Numbered from the stretch's first letter, positions 46,627-58,805 are shown. The stretch: 64,000 nt of DNA from Trissonchulus latispiculum (GCA_030248195.1 JASAND010012927.1:1-64000); one strand, 5' to 3'. A program made the numbers and translations. Notes: a model not told the origin generated them from the letters alone.

Positions 46627-49600
46627 TTGGTTTGCCTTTGGTTTAGACGATTACTCCTTAGATTGCTTACTTCACACATACCTAGCTTTTAAATCAAAGT
46701 AGTATGGAAAATTAAATAATCTTGCAATTCAAAGAGGTGAAGTCTGCGAAATTAAAAATGTTGTGTTGTTTAAATTAAAATGGTTGGTGGCATCCTTAAC
46801 CAAATTCTATCTGACATGTATAAATTTAAAGATTTTGAACTGTGGCAGGTACCGAAATAAGACCATGCACAGCCTTGGAATCCAGATGCACCGGATTATA
46901 ATTATAATTGATTAATTAACTAATTATAATAATTATAATTGATTTGATAGATTAGCGGTAGTCAAGACAAAATACATTGTCCAAGATTTTGAATCCGGCC
47001 TTTCTGACAACGAACTGGATAATATTATATTTACAGGATACCAACGCAATCCTAACAGCAAGAACCTAATCTGTTAACGATTGCACGTTAATAGTAGTCA
47101 TTTTGGTCGCCCTATCGCATGGGCTTATGTGAATAAAGATGAGTGAAACTTAAATAAAGTGATTTAAGGGGGGGCAAACCAAATGTACTAATGACAAAAT
47201 TATTTCCGACTGCAATCTAACTTTATCATATATTCCTGGGTTCCTACAAAATGTTTAAAAATATCAATGCTTTTTGTTTATCGAAGCGTTCACAACGTTG
47301 TTTTAAGTTTTGATGACAGAGGCACTAAATTAGCTTCCGCCAAAATGGAAAATATTCAACATCATCGACAAAACTGTACTCAATCGATAGGCCACATCTT
47401 TGTAAACAACTTTTCTAATTGCACCAAGGGATATCTACCATGAGGTAAATTCCATCAAAGGTTAGCCGCATGCCGATTTTGAGCAGTTTTTCACAGTTAG
47501 CCACATAATCATTATGAAACCATTACAAACCCTAAACCCGACTCGATATATATTCATGAAAAAGTTTCAGAAGATATGGAGCACTTTGGATGATCACGGT
47601 TGAAACGGCGACAGGTCACCTAGTAAAAAGTTAACAATTTTTGTACTTTGCGGCTACAGTACTCCCGAAGGAAAAGCTGCTGTGAGCTACCATTTGGTGT
47701 GAGAATTATTTTAGTCCATAGAAATGTTTGCAAACAGTCAGGTCTGTAGCTTTACTAAAAAAAATGGAGGCTTCCAAGATACCAATCTAAAATTTAAAAA
47801 ATGAACAAAAATTTTTAGTTTGGGACATTCTACAGCTCTCCTCGCATATTAGCTAAGTTAAACCTTTCCGAAGGGACTGCAGCTAAGGGATGTGCGACCT
47901 TAAGTGAAAGAGTTGAACTTTTGTAACAAGCGACAATATATATGTCGAGATATGTGGGCAAACCTATTTCCAAAAAACCTAAATGTTTTTGTTCTTGCTA
48001 AAGCTTGTTATATTTACTTTTAGAGCAACAAAGTCTGCACACGAAGTTGGAACTGGCAAGAACTGACAATTAGGAGCGTCGATGCAAATTATGATATTTT
48101 TGTAATAAAGATTTTAGATCAGAAGCTTTTTATTTCTCGTTGTATTTATAGGTCTGGCCTACTTAAGAAAAGCAATCTTTACTGCTGAATTAATAAATAT
48201 AAGATATGATACTAAGCTTGGCGCAATATGTGTGTAGAAAGCGATCACTTATACAGCATTTAATATTCGTAACGAATCCATAATAATTCTAGATTTCTCA
48301 ACTTGCCTAGCTAACGTTACTTGACGCAGGAATGCAAACCCAGCATTCGTTATAGCGAATCTCCATGCAACACGTTGCCACTGGGTCAGATCAGAAGCAG
48401 CATCCATGTTTTGATTCAGGAGTTGCTTTAAGCAATCGAGTCGTGAGCAACCCTTAGCCAACGTAGGCCCTCTTGCATAAAGTGTACCAGGTGATTTAAG
48501 CCGCATGTCTCGCATGTTAGCCAAATGGTTTAACGCCGGCGATCATAACATTCGGGCCAAATGCCCAAGCGTGCGCAAACGTTGTTGGCGGTGGATCAGA
48601 CCCTTGACTGTATTCCTGGACATCAGCATTAATGCGGTTATTTTTAATAAATTTAAATATGACTTCTGAGCATTTTTAATTTTTTCCCTTATTTCAATGT
48701 TATTTTGGAAAGTAGCAAGTAACAGTTTGCCCAAAATCTTTTTCAAATAAGCGAAAACATTTGAGATTTTTTCACGCGCAAAGTGCATCGTAGTGGTCTC
48801 ATTTTGACATACCTGAATTCAACTAACATGGGGTACTAAAGCGACGTCCATCCATACTCAATTTGTACGATACTATTATACTGCAATTTTGGGAAATATT
48901 TCAGAAAAGCCGACTATGAATTTTTAAAAATAACTTTTACTGAGTTAACCGGTGCCTAAGCGGAGCTAAGTGGCAGCATGCTGAGCTGAGTTAAATTCAC
49001 TTGACGAAAAAGAAAATAACTTTGAGTTCAGCTCAAGTCATTCTATTTGGGCTCCACACTATCAGAAATACTACTGTAGTTTATAAACCGTTTGCTTCTC
49101 TATGCTTACAACAAAGTGCAGACAGATGAAAACACGACTGCGGTTAAGATTTTTTGTTAAAAGTTCAAAACAGCAAAAGCAGCTTTTGGGCAGAATATGT
49201 TTTCATAAATTTTCAGCCAAGTGCGTGGTGCTTCAGAAACAGTGTGTGCTGTGTTTTCAACAACGACCTAGGTTAAGGGGGGGTCCATTTTTGGGCTATT
49301 TTTTCAATTTTCGACATAGAAATTAGTTTTTGTGGCATTACAGACAAAATAAACTATATGCCTTGAAATCAAACATTTGCATAAGAGACCGTTTTGATGG
49401 AGGGGGCGGGTGAGAGACCCCTCTGAAGGGCTGAGCTACAGGAGATGGGGTGGGCACAGCTGGCATTATCTATCGCTTTTCTTTCACAAATCATGTTAAA
49501 ATTCCAGCAAAAAGCCTTTTTATGTGCTATTGCACTTCTCGCACTAAGGTAGCCATTAAAATCATTAATAATTAATAAAATTGATAAATTGCAATAAATA

Positions 49601-52469
49601 AATAATTACATTAATAAAATACTTGGCACACATATATCCTTTCATTCTGACTACGCTTCTTCCACATTTCACAATCTGGAAAACACGCTGGGCTTTATAT
49701 CCGAATCGGAAGCAACTCACCCCATGAAAATTGAAAATTAAAAATTCACAATGTTTGAGCATTACTACTCACATGTACTGAGCCATCAAGGCGTATCAAA
49801 ATGGATTGTGTCAAAGGTAGGGCATATTCAACAGCATTCTCGGTCATTCTGTTTAGTTACCTAGCAGCAGGAAGCCATTTTTATAAACATTAGCTTTGAG
49901 GCATTACAGACAGACAAAACTTCAATTTTAAAGCATTGGTCATATAACCACTGTCGAAAATGTGAGTTTTATTTTACAAATTCTACTTTATGATTTTATG
50001 ACATAGCAATTAGCCAACAAATTAAGCATTTAAAATTTTAACACTTTTTCCTCAATTTTCCTAAATCTGAAAGGGGGTGCCTTTAGTTAAACTTTATTCC
50101 TAATTTTATCTCGAAATTTCTACATCACTTGTGCATGTAGTGAAACTTTTCTGCTTTCAAACATTCGTTTTCCACCTGCCCAGTCACCGCAGATTTATTT
50201 AGTTTGCTGTTTCCGCCTCATCTTTCCCCCATAACAGAAAAATGCCCTCAAGAGAGAAGAGCCAGGAACAAAGATGGGTGCCAAGATCGTTAACTAAAAA
50301 GTGGCACCTAACTAAGGCAAAGGAAGGGCGCGTTTAAAATAATTTGTTTAATTTAAAGCAGTGAATGCCAAAAGGAAGAACGATGGGATGAAATGCATTT
50401 GTGAAAAGCATACGACCGTATATGCGATGATGATTTTACAGTAATAATTTGGTCTTTCGATTGAAACAAAACTGATTCCCTTCAATATGAAGCTAAAAAT
50501 TTGGGCACAGGTAAGATGATAACAAAAGCGCACCGCACCGTTTGGTGCGGGCTCAACTTGCGTAAGAGCTATCAGTAGGGAGACAAATTCGATGGGTAGG
50601 CCGAACATAAGTAGTGGCGTTTTCGCTCTCGATTATTGGGCTGTCCTCCCTTTCGCTTTACGTAATACTCCAAAATTTTGTTGTGAATACTCGATATTAA
50701 TATGATTGAAAGTGTAACGAACTGACTAAGATAAATTCAGTGGAATCGAGGCTTGATTCCGTATTCAAGTTTCTCAAGCTTTATGTTAAAATGAGCACTG
50801 GTGGTTTTGTTACACAGGCTAGCGGAGTACTACTACTCGGCTACTCTGCAAGTACTTAGGTCACAGGCTCCACGTCAACGGTGCCTGGACTGTTAGCCTA
50901 CATTTCAAATTCAGGAAATCTCAACAATTGACTGCACTGGAACTACACAAAATAACTGTATTGTTCACATGTGCACGGTTGCGGGCGTTCAAGCCTATGG
51001 GCTATGGGGAAACCAGCGATAGATCTAGTTTTCAAGCAAGCAGCATTTATTGAAAGCCACTGAGAGGATTATATGATATAACAACTAAATGATACTAAGA
51101 CAATACAGCTAAATAATACTACGTAATGATAGTGCACTAGATAATACAAAAGCAAAGAATGATATAGGCCACAGGGATGACAGATTACGCAGATTAAGAT
51201 TATTAACAATTAAACATGCAGCTATGGCAAAATTAATTCTCAGTGATCACTATGAATATGTCTAGATATAGTTACTACTTTCAAACCATCTGTTACATAC
51301 GCTGTAGTTAGATCGGATTTCAAAGTTTAAATTGGAGCTCGTAAAACAATTATCTATTTAAGGATCAAATTCGGACTTTGACCTTATAATATTATAGTTT
51401 CAGAAAATTACAAGCGAACAATAACAAGTCAGACAATTCAGTAAAGTCAAACCAAAACACGTTTTGAAAGCTTCGACTAAATTAGGGCAAGGCAATTGAA
51501 TGGCAAGGACGCTCTTTTTAGGTTAATTTCGGATATCAAATAGTCTAAAATATTTCGCAGCAAGCTGAGATAATGTCCACCTCACAGGCGTGCTGCCGTT
51601 TGAAGACCAGAACACTGTTTCTACATGGCACCTATTTAGATTAGATTTTAGATTTAGTTCAATAGGCCACAGGATAAGTTGGATTGTACGAACAGTTAGA
51701 ACTCAAAGCTGGTATCCCGAGAAATCGGCTGGATCCTCCGAAAATTGACCAGAAACAAGAGATGTATCAATTTCTAATAGTTAGTTATTAATAGCGTCAA
51801 TCCAACCAGACCTGGGACAGAAGGGCACTCTCCTGATTAGGATCACTTTAATGGCTTCATAACCTGAATCAAAAGGGTTAAAACCGTAACAACATAGTAA
51901 ACTGTTTCAACCCTTGCAAATATTGTACTTTACTAAGAATATTATTTCAAAGACTTCAATGCAAGATTGAGAGGCTAAATTATACTACTAAATGTTAAAT
52001 TTTTCCATAAAATAACCAGAATCAGTAAATGTGTAGCTAATTTTAGTGGTTTTAAAACATGGAGTTGACCGGCCCGTTTCGGCCCGCTTGGGCCCGCATT
52101 TAAAAAATTTCTCAACCCGGCCCGGCCCGCGAACCAATGGAGGTCGGCGGGCCGGATCGGACCGGGCCGACGGGCCGAAATGCTCATCTCTAGCGCTCAC
52201 TCAAACTTGTCAGGATGAAACTTGTGCGAGTTCGCATGTAACTCTATGTAACATTTAGCTATTCGATAAATTTGTTACAAATGTTAAGCTTCCATATGAA
52301 GTGTGACTATGACTTCTTTAATTACCCACAACAGAATTTGGGAAAGAATCATTAATTTGAATTAGACTGCTCTTGAATTTCCCTCGTTCCCTAGTTATTC
52401 TGCAACAATTCACAATTCATACCGGATTCTAGTTAAAGCTAGTGCAGATTTCACGATGATGGCGTGGCT
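46627..52469. other. About 5.8 kb without a recognisable gene
   Basis: AT-rich DNA with scattered short ORFs. A TTATAATTATAATTGATTAATTAAC low-complexity patch lies near 46890-46940. A G-rich piece at about 49265-49450 (AGGGGGCGGGTGAGAGACCCCTC) resembles the G/C-tract family. A GGCCCG-rich patch is at 52065-52190. ORFs at 48249-48524 and 48543-48788 (-) have no motif I recognise. Confidence 0.4.
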
Positions 52470-53032
52470 ATTGCGTCTATCAAAAGATTTTGAGTACACC
52501 ATTATAGCGACAATCCGTGGAACCAACTAAGCGGAGACTAAGCACAAAATTATTCCACGAAAATGAGCTGTCTTGGTTGGAATTTTGCTGTCCAGTTTTT
52601 GATGAAAAATGTTTCCAGGAAAACTAGTTGGTTTAACTGGAAACTAGTCAATCCAAAATTAAAGGTAAAATACCTACGTTCAAGACACAAGAAATTTTAC
52701 AGAAAGGCCCTCCAGTGATTGGAAATAGAGTTGTGACGTTAAGAAATTATCATAAAAAAGAACATACCGCTATAACAACCGGGCCCGGGACGATCCGGTG
52801 CATGCAAGCCCGGCCCGGTGCCCGAGATCCGCTTCCGCCAGAGTTGGAATCTTGCTGCCAAAACTTAAGGAGCCGGTATTTCCACGAAAGCTGGCTGACT
52901 GGGTAGGAATCATGCCGCCCGGGCAAAGGCTTTTAAATTTTCCTGGAATTCAGCTCATAAGTTTTTCATAGGTCGCATCCGCGGAATCTCGCTATAGAGG
53001 TGTACTCAGAATCTTTTGATAGACGCATATGT
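52470..53032. mobile_element. Inverted-repeat DNA element
   Basis: GCGTCTATCAAAAGATTTTG near 52475 and its inverse near 53010-53030 continue as paired arms through GAGTACACC and CTATAGCGA to TCCGYGGA (about 50 bp). Further inner pairing includes GAGCTG/CAGCTC. The middle has a GCCCGGCCCGG-rich patch at about 52780-52830. I found no transposase, and no target duplication could be fixed. Confidence 0.55.
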
Positions 53033-53759
53033 GAAAGTTTGTGAGTAAATATAGAAACCTCACATATAGTTGCAACATTAGCATTGACTTTTTGTGGACT
53101 AATACTCTGCTCTTCAAGCTTAAACCGGGCGTCAAAATAGTTTTGGTCTGTCATCTAAGATAAAGTATATAGTTTGAGTTTGGAGTTTTGATCCGTCGCG
53201 GATGGAAATGCATAACTTTGTCACTAGTTTTTGGAACCTACTAGTTTCGCTTTGCACCAGCTAAAGTATTCGGAAATGCCCATGAGTTGCACGGCCGTCC
53301 AAGTTGGTATTTAAATTTTAAGCACAAATAAAATTAGAGCACAAATTTAATATCATTTTTTCAAGTCGATAGACAGTTATAATTGTAGACATACCGAAAC
53401 CTTTGAAGTTTTCACTAAAACAAGCGAAACTTTAGGCCTACCAAGGATCCGCGTACGAATTTTTTTCTATGGTGGAACGGATAAGGTGAGATCCATTAAT
53501 ACTATGAAATTTATCACTAAGTTTCGAAAAAGTTACGGGGAAATGGCTGGATGGGTTGGCTTAGCTAAACTAGCTTAGCAAATTCATAACACAGCACACA
53601 TCACTATCACTATTAATTATGATTTTTAATGACGAGTTTTAACTAAAAAGTCTGGTTCGTTTTTGCATCGGGCTAGTAACGCCTTTCCCCGATACGCCTT
53701 CCAGTACAGCGGGCACGCCCCCGACTGACGGGGCGTGACGATGGGTAAGGCACTCACAT

Positions 53760-54950
53760 GTAGGCATGGGTGTCCAACACATGACGGGTCGAGACTTCCG
53801 CTGGGCCCCGGTGAGTTGTTTGGTGTTCCGTCACCAAATCTATGAAGTCACGCTTATAGATCCTTCCGACCGCACGGCCGGATAGGTAGGGGTCCCGCCA
53901 CGGACCATTGCGGCCTAAAGCACATAAAATTAAATTAATAGACACTTTTACTGGGAAGTCCGCGCTAGCTTAACAGAGAAACTTAGACTAGTGAAAAGTA
54001 GCAAGTGTTGCACAAGTATCTGGAAGAACGAGTTCCTTGCAATTAACGAAATAGCGTTTAGTTTTCCACAAGAAAAGCACAAAACAGTCCATCAGCAGCA
54101 GTGCAAATATTAAATTCAGAGATTCCTCTGCAAGGTTCAGGTACTAGCTTCAACGTAATTGGTACTCATTAATTGCGAAGGCTAATTAATTAATTAACTA
54201 AATTAATCAAATTATTGTTAGAAATTGCTGATTTTTTATTTTGTCGTCAACATAAGTTCGAAATGTTTTAATACTAGTTACCTGTGATTGATTGCCATAA
54301 TCGGCCCTGCACATGAGGCAATTCGGTTGATTTGGACTTTCCTGAATGCAGCGTAGGATGCAGGATTCGTGGAATCTGTGGCTGCTCGGCCCACGCAGAA
54401 TTCTGCGTTCGTCTAGGTCATCTATGCACGCGCAACACACAGCATCTGAGGCATTCTCATTCTCGTAGGGCTGGACAGCAGCAGTACTGTTGTCGTTGGT
54501 GTTGCTGCTGTTCGTGTTATTGCTGTTGGTGTTGTTGCTCATGGTGTTGTTGCTGTTGTTGTTGTTGCTGCTGCTACTTTCAGTTGCTACTGTTACTGTT
54601 GTTAATGACATTGCTGGCACTAGCGGTGCTGATGTGGTTGCTGCTTTGAGCACGAGCAGCAGTACCATTACCTGGGATGTGCATTCCGCTGCTTTTGTCG
54701 CCGTTTACAGCAGCAAAATTGATAACTCTGCCAGCAGAGTTACTGGACAGAATTTGCGGCTGCTGCATACACATTTCTTGGTCATGGCGTTGCTTCCTGC
54801 TATGGCCGGCGCTGGTGATTCCATTCTGTCATCGTCATCGGAGGTCATAGTGTCCGTGCTGGAGTCGCTCCTATTTTCATTATAATAGCGGGTTATGTAG
54901 TCCATTGATTCCACGGACTGGTGACGGAGATTGGCCTGCTGTTGCTGCAT
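53760..54950 (-). pseudogene. RING-finger gene or pseudogene, low-complexity N-terminus
   Basis: Minus strand. A possible start at 54950 codes for a Gln/Ser/Asp-rich stretch (MQQQQANLRHQSVESMDYI, TMTSDDDDRMES). It then shifts frame at about 54775 and again near 54620, through an (AAC)n/(CAG)n-like Asn-rich tract, to a RING-like end: CCACIDDLDE, HRFHESCILRC, NCLMCRADY. The RING-H2 pattern C-x2-C ... x-H-x2-H-x2-C ... C-x2-C is visible, but the third-ligand Cys is Ser (PSSHRFH). A good donor follows at CAG|GTAACT (about 54281). A strong acceptor (GTGCTTTAG, exon start near 53918) gives 24 further codons to a stop; that second exon also has another open frame ending at donor GTGAGT near 53760. 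Two frameshifts in repetitive sequence could be assembly error, unseen introns or decay. It lies next to the Polinton, so it could also be cargo. Confidence 0.5.
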
Positions 54951-55589
54951 TCCCTCTAGCGAGACGCTGAAGGTTTATCCAAAAGGTACAGTTACCTTGA
55001 AGGTAACTGAAGGTAACAAATATTGATGACATGGCGATAGATAGCTTTAGAAGACATGCCAAAACTAGGTTATGCAGCCCCTTATATAGTAGAGACAGCT
55101 GACAAACGATGCTTAATTTAGCACTCAAAAATTTTCTATTTTCGTTCCTCCTTTCCCATTTTCTATTGTTACGCTGATTGCCACTGTGAGTCGGCTATGG
55201 AGAGTTTCAATTTTTACTGCCGATGCTGCGTGCTGCTTTTCAAATTTTTCGTTTTTCTGTCTTTGCCCATAGCTAGCTTCAAATTTTGGTTCTGCTATAG
55301 ATTCAAAAGCTAAAATTCCTGGAATTGAAAAGTAGGTAACGGTTGTCCTTTATGGCAACTGTTTCTTGCAGCGCTTTGCAGCTGTTGCTTTGTTGCTGGC
55401 CTGAAATGACTAAAGTAGTACGTACCTCTATTAGTAGTGACAAAAATTCTTGGAGTTGAGTTTTCAAAGAATTGCTGCACAGAAAAGCAATGTTAGCATA
55501 AACTGGGTGCTGCTAATAGTAAATTGGAAAGCCGTGCGATGACATGTGTTGCTGGCTTTGTTAGTGTGTTCCAAATGATGTCAGTAAGC

Positions 55590-57165
55590 CTTAAGAATGA
55601 AAGAGACGCTTTCAAAAGGTTCTTTATTGATGCTACACACAACACTTGTAGTAAGCAGTAAAGAAAGCATTATTATACCGCGCCATCTTTTGCGTGGGAT
55701 GCTGCGCTAAAAATAACTAGTCGAGTTGGAACTGCTAAAACGGATCCCGACATGTACACGTTTCTGGAGGAAGAGATTAGCGGCGGCATATCTACTATCT
55801 GCCATAGATACGCCAAGGCCAACAACAAGTTGCTGTTTGACTACTGATTATTTACCTTGATGTTAACAATCTGTATGGATGGTCTATGACGCAACAGCTA
55901 CCTCATGACAGTTTTCGATGGCTTAGTTCTAAAAAATTTTAACCCTAGACATTATGAGTAAACCTGATGATGGCGAGATGGGATATATACTTGAAGTAGA
56001 CTTAGACTATCCTGACAATATACATAACGACTACCCTTTGGCTGTAGAAGAAATGCAAATTAGCAACGAAATGTTATCTCCATTTTACCAACAGCTGAAA
56101 GAGAACCTTCAGTTGGGAAACTTTGATATGGAAAAGCTAGTGCCGAATCTTTACGGTAAACGGTACTACAAGGTTCATTCCTGAAGCGTAAAACTGTACA
56201 TTGCACTGCATTGCATTGGGAATGAAACTGCTGCAAATTCATAGAGTACTTGCCTTCCGACTGAGCAATTGGCTTCGACCTTACATCATGTTTAGCACTG
56301 ATTGGAGAAAAAGGGCAACCAGTTCATTTGAAAATGATTTGTTTAAACTGTTCAATAATTCCGTATTTGGCAAAACCAGGATCGAACTAAAACTTGTTAC
56401 CACTGAAGAAAAGTTGCTATAAACTAATATAAACAAATATAATATATAAATTAATATAAATAATATAATAAATAAAGCTGCTTTCCCGGAAACCTGAATA
56501 CAAAGGACTCAAGATCATTGCAGATTCCTTGTTTGCCGTCAAGTTGAAACGACGGATTATAAAATTGTGCAAACTTATCTGCAGGATTTTCCGTCTTGGA
56601 TCTTTCTAAACTTCTAATGTATAACTTTCACTACAACTATATGCAATCAAACTTTGGTGACAACTGCAAACTTTTATTTACTGATACTGACAGTTTATGC
56701 TATCATGTGACAACCGACGACATATACGATGATATGAAGAAGAATAAGACATTATTTGACTTTTCTGATTATCCAAGCAGTCATAAATGCTTTTCCACTG
56801 AAAACAAGAAAGTTATGGGAAAATTTAAGGATGAACTTCATTCTATCCCAATTGCTGAATTTGTCTGTTTACGGTCAAAAATGTACAGCTTGATAGACAT
56901 TCATGAACAAGAAAAAAACATGCAAACGGAGTCAAAAAATGTGTTGTTTCCAAGCAAGTAAAACATGATACTTTTAAAAAACCTTGTTCGACTAAACGGT
57001 GTGTAAACATTTCATGAAATTTATTCGATCTAGTGGTGGTCATACTGACACTGTTGTACAAAACAAATCTAGCCCGTCTTGTTTCGATGATAAACGATAC
57101 ATATTGCTTGACTGTGCAAGTACTTTGGCTTATGGTCATTGTGATATTATGGTTACTGATGATTA
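55590..57165 (+). pseudogene. polB: Polinton protein-primed DNA polymerase B (broken)
   Basis: Recognisable pieces in order: HYYTAPSFAWDAALKITS, ISGGISTICHRYAKANNK, IIYLDVNNLYGWSM (motif A region), EKLVPNLYGKRYY, IHRVLAFR...WLRPYI, FKLFNNSVFGKT (motif B region), LLFTDTDSLCYHV (motif C), GLRSKMYS-like CLRSKMYSLID, and a C-terminal DDKRYIL...LAYGH. They are spread over several frames with stops at about 55848, 56183, 56420 and 56960. The stretch around 56425-56480 is replaced by AT-rich microsatellite-like sequence. The exonuclease/N-terminal part is missing. It cannot make a full enzyme. Confidence 0.88.
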
Positions 57166-57200
57166 AATTAACAGTTATTCGTTTCGCATTTTAGAGTGTC

Positions 57201-57515
57201 ATGAAATCTCCTCTAGTGCTTCCATTCACCGTAATCGGAGTTAATCGTCATATATTTGAAAAACAGGGTCTTTCGTCAAATGACCCTGACGCTTCCATAT
57301 TTTTATGCTCCTATGATAAAATTAAGAATTTATTGAAGTCCTGTTGTTTTCGTTCAGATCATATTTATGTTACGGATCCGAAATTCGATCTAGTTTTATC
57401 AAAGACTTTCAATTCTGCGCTTGGAAGACGAGGGCTAACCCAACGATTGACAAACACAATGATTGTAGTTTATAATCCAACAAGACATTTCGTTGTAACA
57501 GCATATCCATCATAG
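57201..57515 (+). CDS. Unrecognised 104-aa Polinton ORF
   Basis: The ORF is uninterrupted from ATG at 57201 to TAG at 57513-57515. It begins MKSPLVLPFTVIGVNRHIF and ends VVYNPTRHFVVTAYPS. The layout (a short N-terminal helix region, a basic middle GRRGLTQRL, then two beta-strand-like ends around RHF and VVTAYP) faintly recalls small alpha+beta nucleases of the barnase/colicin-like class. That is only an impression. It lies directly after polB on the same strand, and its stop overlaps the stop region of the convergent TBP-like gene. Confidence 0.5.
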   Translation: MKSPLVLPFTVIGVNRHIFEKQGLSSNDPDASIFLCSYDKIKNLLKSCCFRSDHIYVTDPKFDLVLSKTFNSALGRRGLTQRLTNTMIVVYNPTRHFVVTAYPS

Positions 57516-58016
57516 TGTATGTTTGCATGAATTTTCAATAAAGTTTTCGACTTTGCTAAGGATGGAAAATAGGTCAGGCATGGTTTTCACTCTTGTCATA
57601 AAAAATTTGCCATTGTGAAATAGTCGGACGGTAGCACAATCTTGCTTCCAGCTAATGCCGCTCAAAAATTCCGGTTCGCAAGTGACTTGAAGATTCAGTT
57701 GATGCAATTTCTTATATATATTGACCAGGTCAACACGCTTACAAATTTTGTGCGCCAGCACAATATTCTTAATCTCAACACATGATGCACGTAGATTTAA
57801 TAGCTTTCCAAGAATACGAATACAGGCTTTTCCCTCAGCTACTGTCTTTGTCCCAAGGCAGACAAATTTACCATTAGTGAATAAAAGGAAGGTTGCATTA
57901 TTGTGGGATAGTACCGCACCACTAAATCTTGTAGGAGAGGACACCACGCTAGGTAATTTGGGTAAAGCTATCATCCCATTAAATTTTCCAACAAAAACAA
58001 TATCAACTACAGACAT
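57510..58016 (-). CDS. TATA-box-binding-protein-like (two-repeat TBP fold) Polinton gene, 168 aa
   Basis: This is an uninterrupted ORF, ATG at 58014-58016 to TGA at 57510-57512. It reads as two direct repeats of the TBP saddle half. Repeat 1: VVDIVFVGKF, then PTRFSGAVL (TBP: PKRFAAVIM), then FLLFTNGKFVCLGTKT (TBP: ALIFSSGKMVCTGAKS) and a helix with many small residues. Repeat 2: VEIKNIVLAHKI (TBP: FKIQNMVGSCDV), CEPEFLSGISW (TBP: YEPELFPGLIY), then TVRLFHNGKFFMTRVKT (TBP: VLLIFVSGKVVLTGAK). Length fits the TBP core (about 180 aa) with no N-terminal extension. Some DNA-contacting aromatic positions differ (for example LFPG becomes FLSG), so TATA binding is not assured. By position it is Polinton cargo: immediately downstream of the protease on the same strand and tail to tail with the 104-aa ORF. 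It has no lesions while its neighbours do. A role in transcription of the element or a modified host function is inference. Confidence 0.82.
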   Translation of the reverse strand: MSVVDIVFVGKFNGMIALPKLPSVVSSPTRFSGAVLSHNNATFLLFTNGKFVCLGTKTVAEGKACIRILGKLLNLRASCVEIKNIVLAHKICKRVDLVNIYKKLHQLNLQVTCEPEFLSGISWKQDCATVRLFHNGKFFMTRVKTMPDLFSILSKVENFIENSCKHTL

Positions 58017-58077
58017 TGTTTTGATAGATACAGGTTTACAATCGGCACTTGCAAGTTTGAGCTGAACCTACAGCCGT

Positions 58078-58480
58078 TCACTCTCGTATGTTATCCGCGA
58101 AATATTTAACGATACTGTCGTTATTATCGGCACGTTTTCTTAAGTAAGTTGTAATGCGGTTGAAGCTGTAGGCACCTTTTTATAAGAAAATAGATACAAT
58201 ATTCACCGTATACATTCGTATGAAAATCCTGCAGGCAGTAATAGGTAATCAATTCAATATTGTAAGCCTTTTTACATTCTTCTATTGGATCCAGTCCGTA
58301 ACTATAAAAGTATAATGCAATTCAATGTTCGCCAGGGGCACCAGACGGATAGGTATTAACGACGAAACACGCTGGACGTGTGGTAATATAGGGTAGTTGA
58401 TCGCAAGGATACACACCCAGAAAATATTTTCGTGTTAGCCGATCGTTCTGCAATACCTTCTCAGTCTCAAAGGTATTCAT
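58078..58480 (-). pseudogene. Polinton adenain-type cysteine protease (broken)
   Basis: Start ATG at 58480. Visible: LGVYPCDQLPYI, CFVVNTYPSGAPGEH (with the catalytic His as GEH), and VYGEYCIYFLIKRC (with the catalytic Cys). The codon after the His is TGA where this family normally has Trp, and a frameshift follows near 58130 before a tail with NNDSIVKYF. The third catalytic region reads YFYSYG, so the acidic residue expected there is also lost. The function in active elements is capsid maturation; this copy is dead. Confidence 0.85.
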
Positions 58481-58624
58481 TTTTTAAGAACGAATGGTTC
58501 AGCTGAGAAGATTTCTTTTATGGGTTTTATTCTATTATTTTGTTCCTGTATTGTTTGTAATACTTGGTTGTTAAATTGTATTGCTAACCTTTAAAAATTC
58601 TCTACATTTTGATATATTCAACAT

Positions 58625-58805
58625 CAGACATGTGCAGGAGGGAAAGTTTTGGGGGGGGTGATGGGCGGCCGAAGGCCGCCGAAAAACCGGATTTTTCCGG
58701 TTTTTTACCTTAAAAATCCGGATTCTGGGGGGGGGTGAGGGACCCCTCTGGGGGGGGTGAGCTCAGGTCTGGGGGGGGGTGAAAACCCCCAAAACCCCCC
58801 CCAAG
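58625..58805. repeat. G-run repeat block inside the Polinton
   Basis: Several runs of 8-9 G (GGGGGGGGTGATGGG, GGGGGGGGGTGAGGGACC, CTGGGGGGGG) and a terminal C-run surround CCGGATTTTTCCGG and AATCCGGATT palindromes. The motifs match 34260-34400 and partly 49265-49450. It separates the capsid and protease genes and postdates the Polinton. Confidence 0.6.

Noticed and set aside
54332..54885. Plus-strand Leu/Cys/Val-rich ORFs
   Set aside because: They are antisense shadows of the Asn/Gln-coding repeat tract in the minus-strand RING gene.
57721..58065. 114-aa plus-strand ORF
   Set aside because: It is the antisense of the TBP-like gene, which has clear family motifs.
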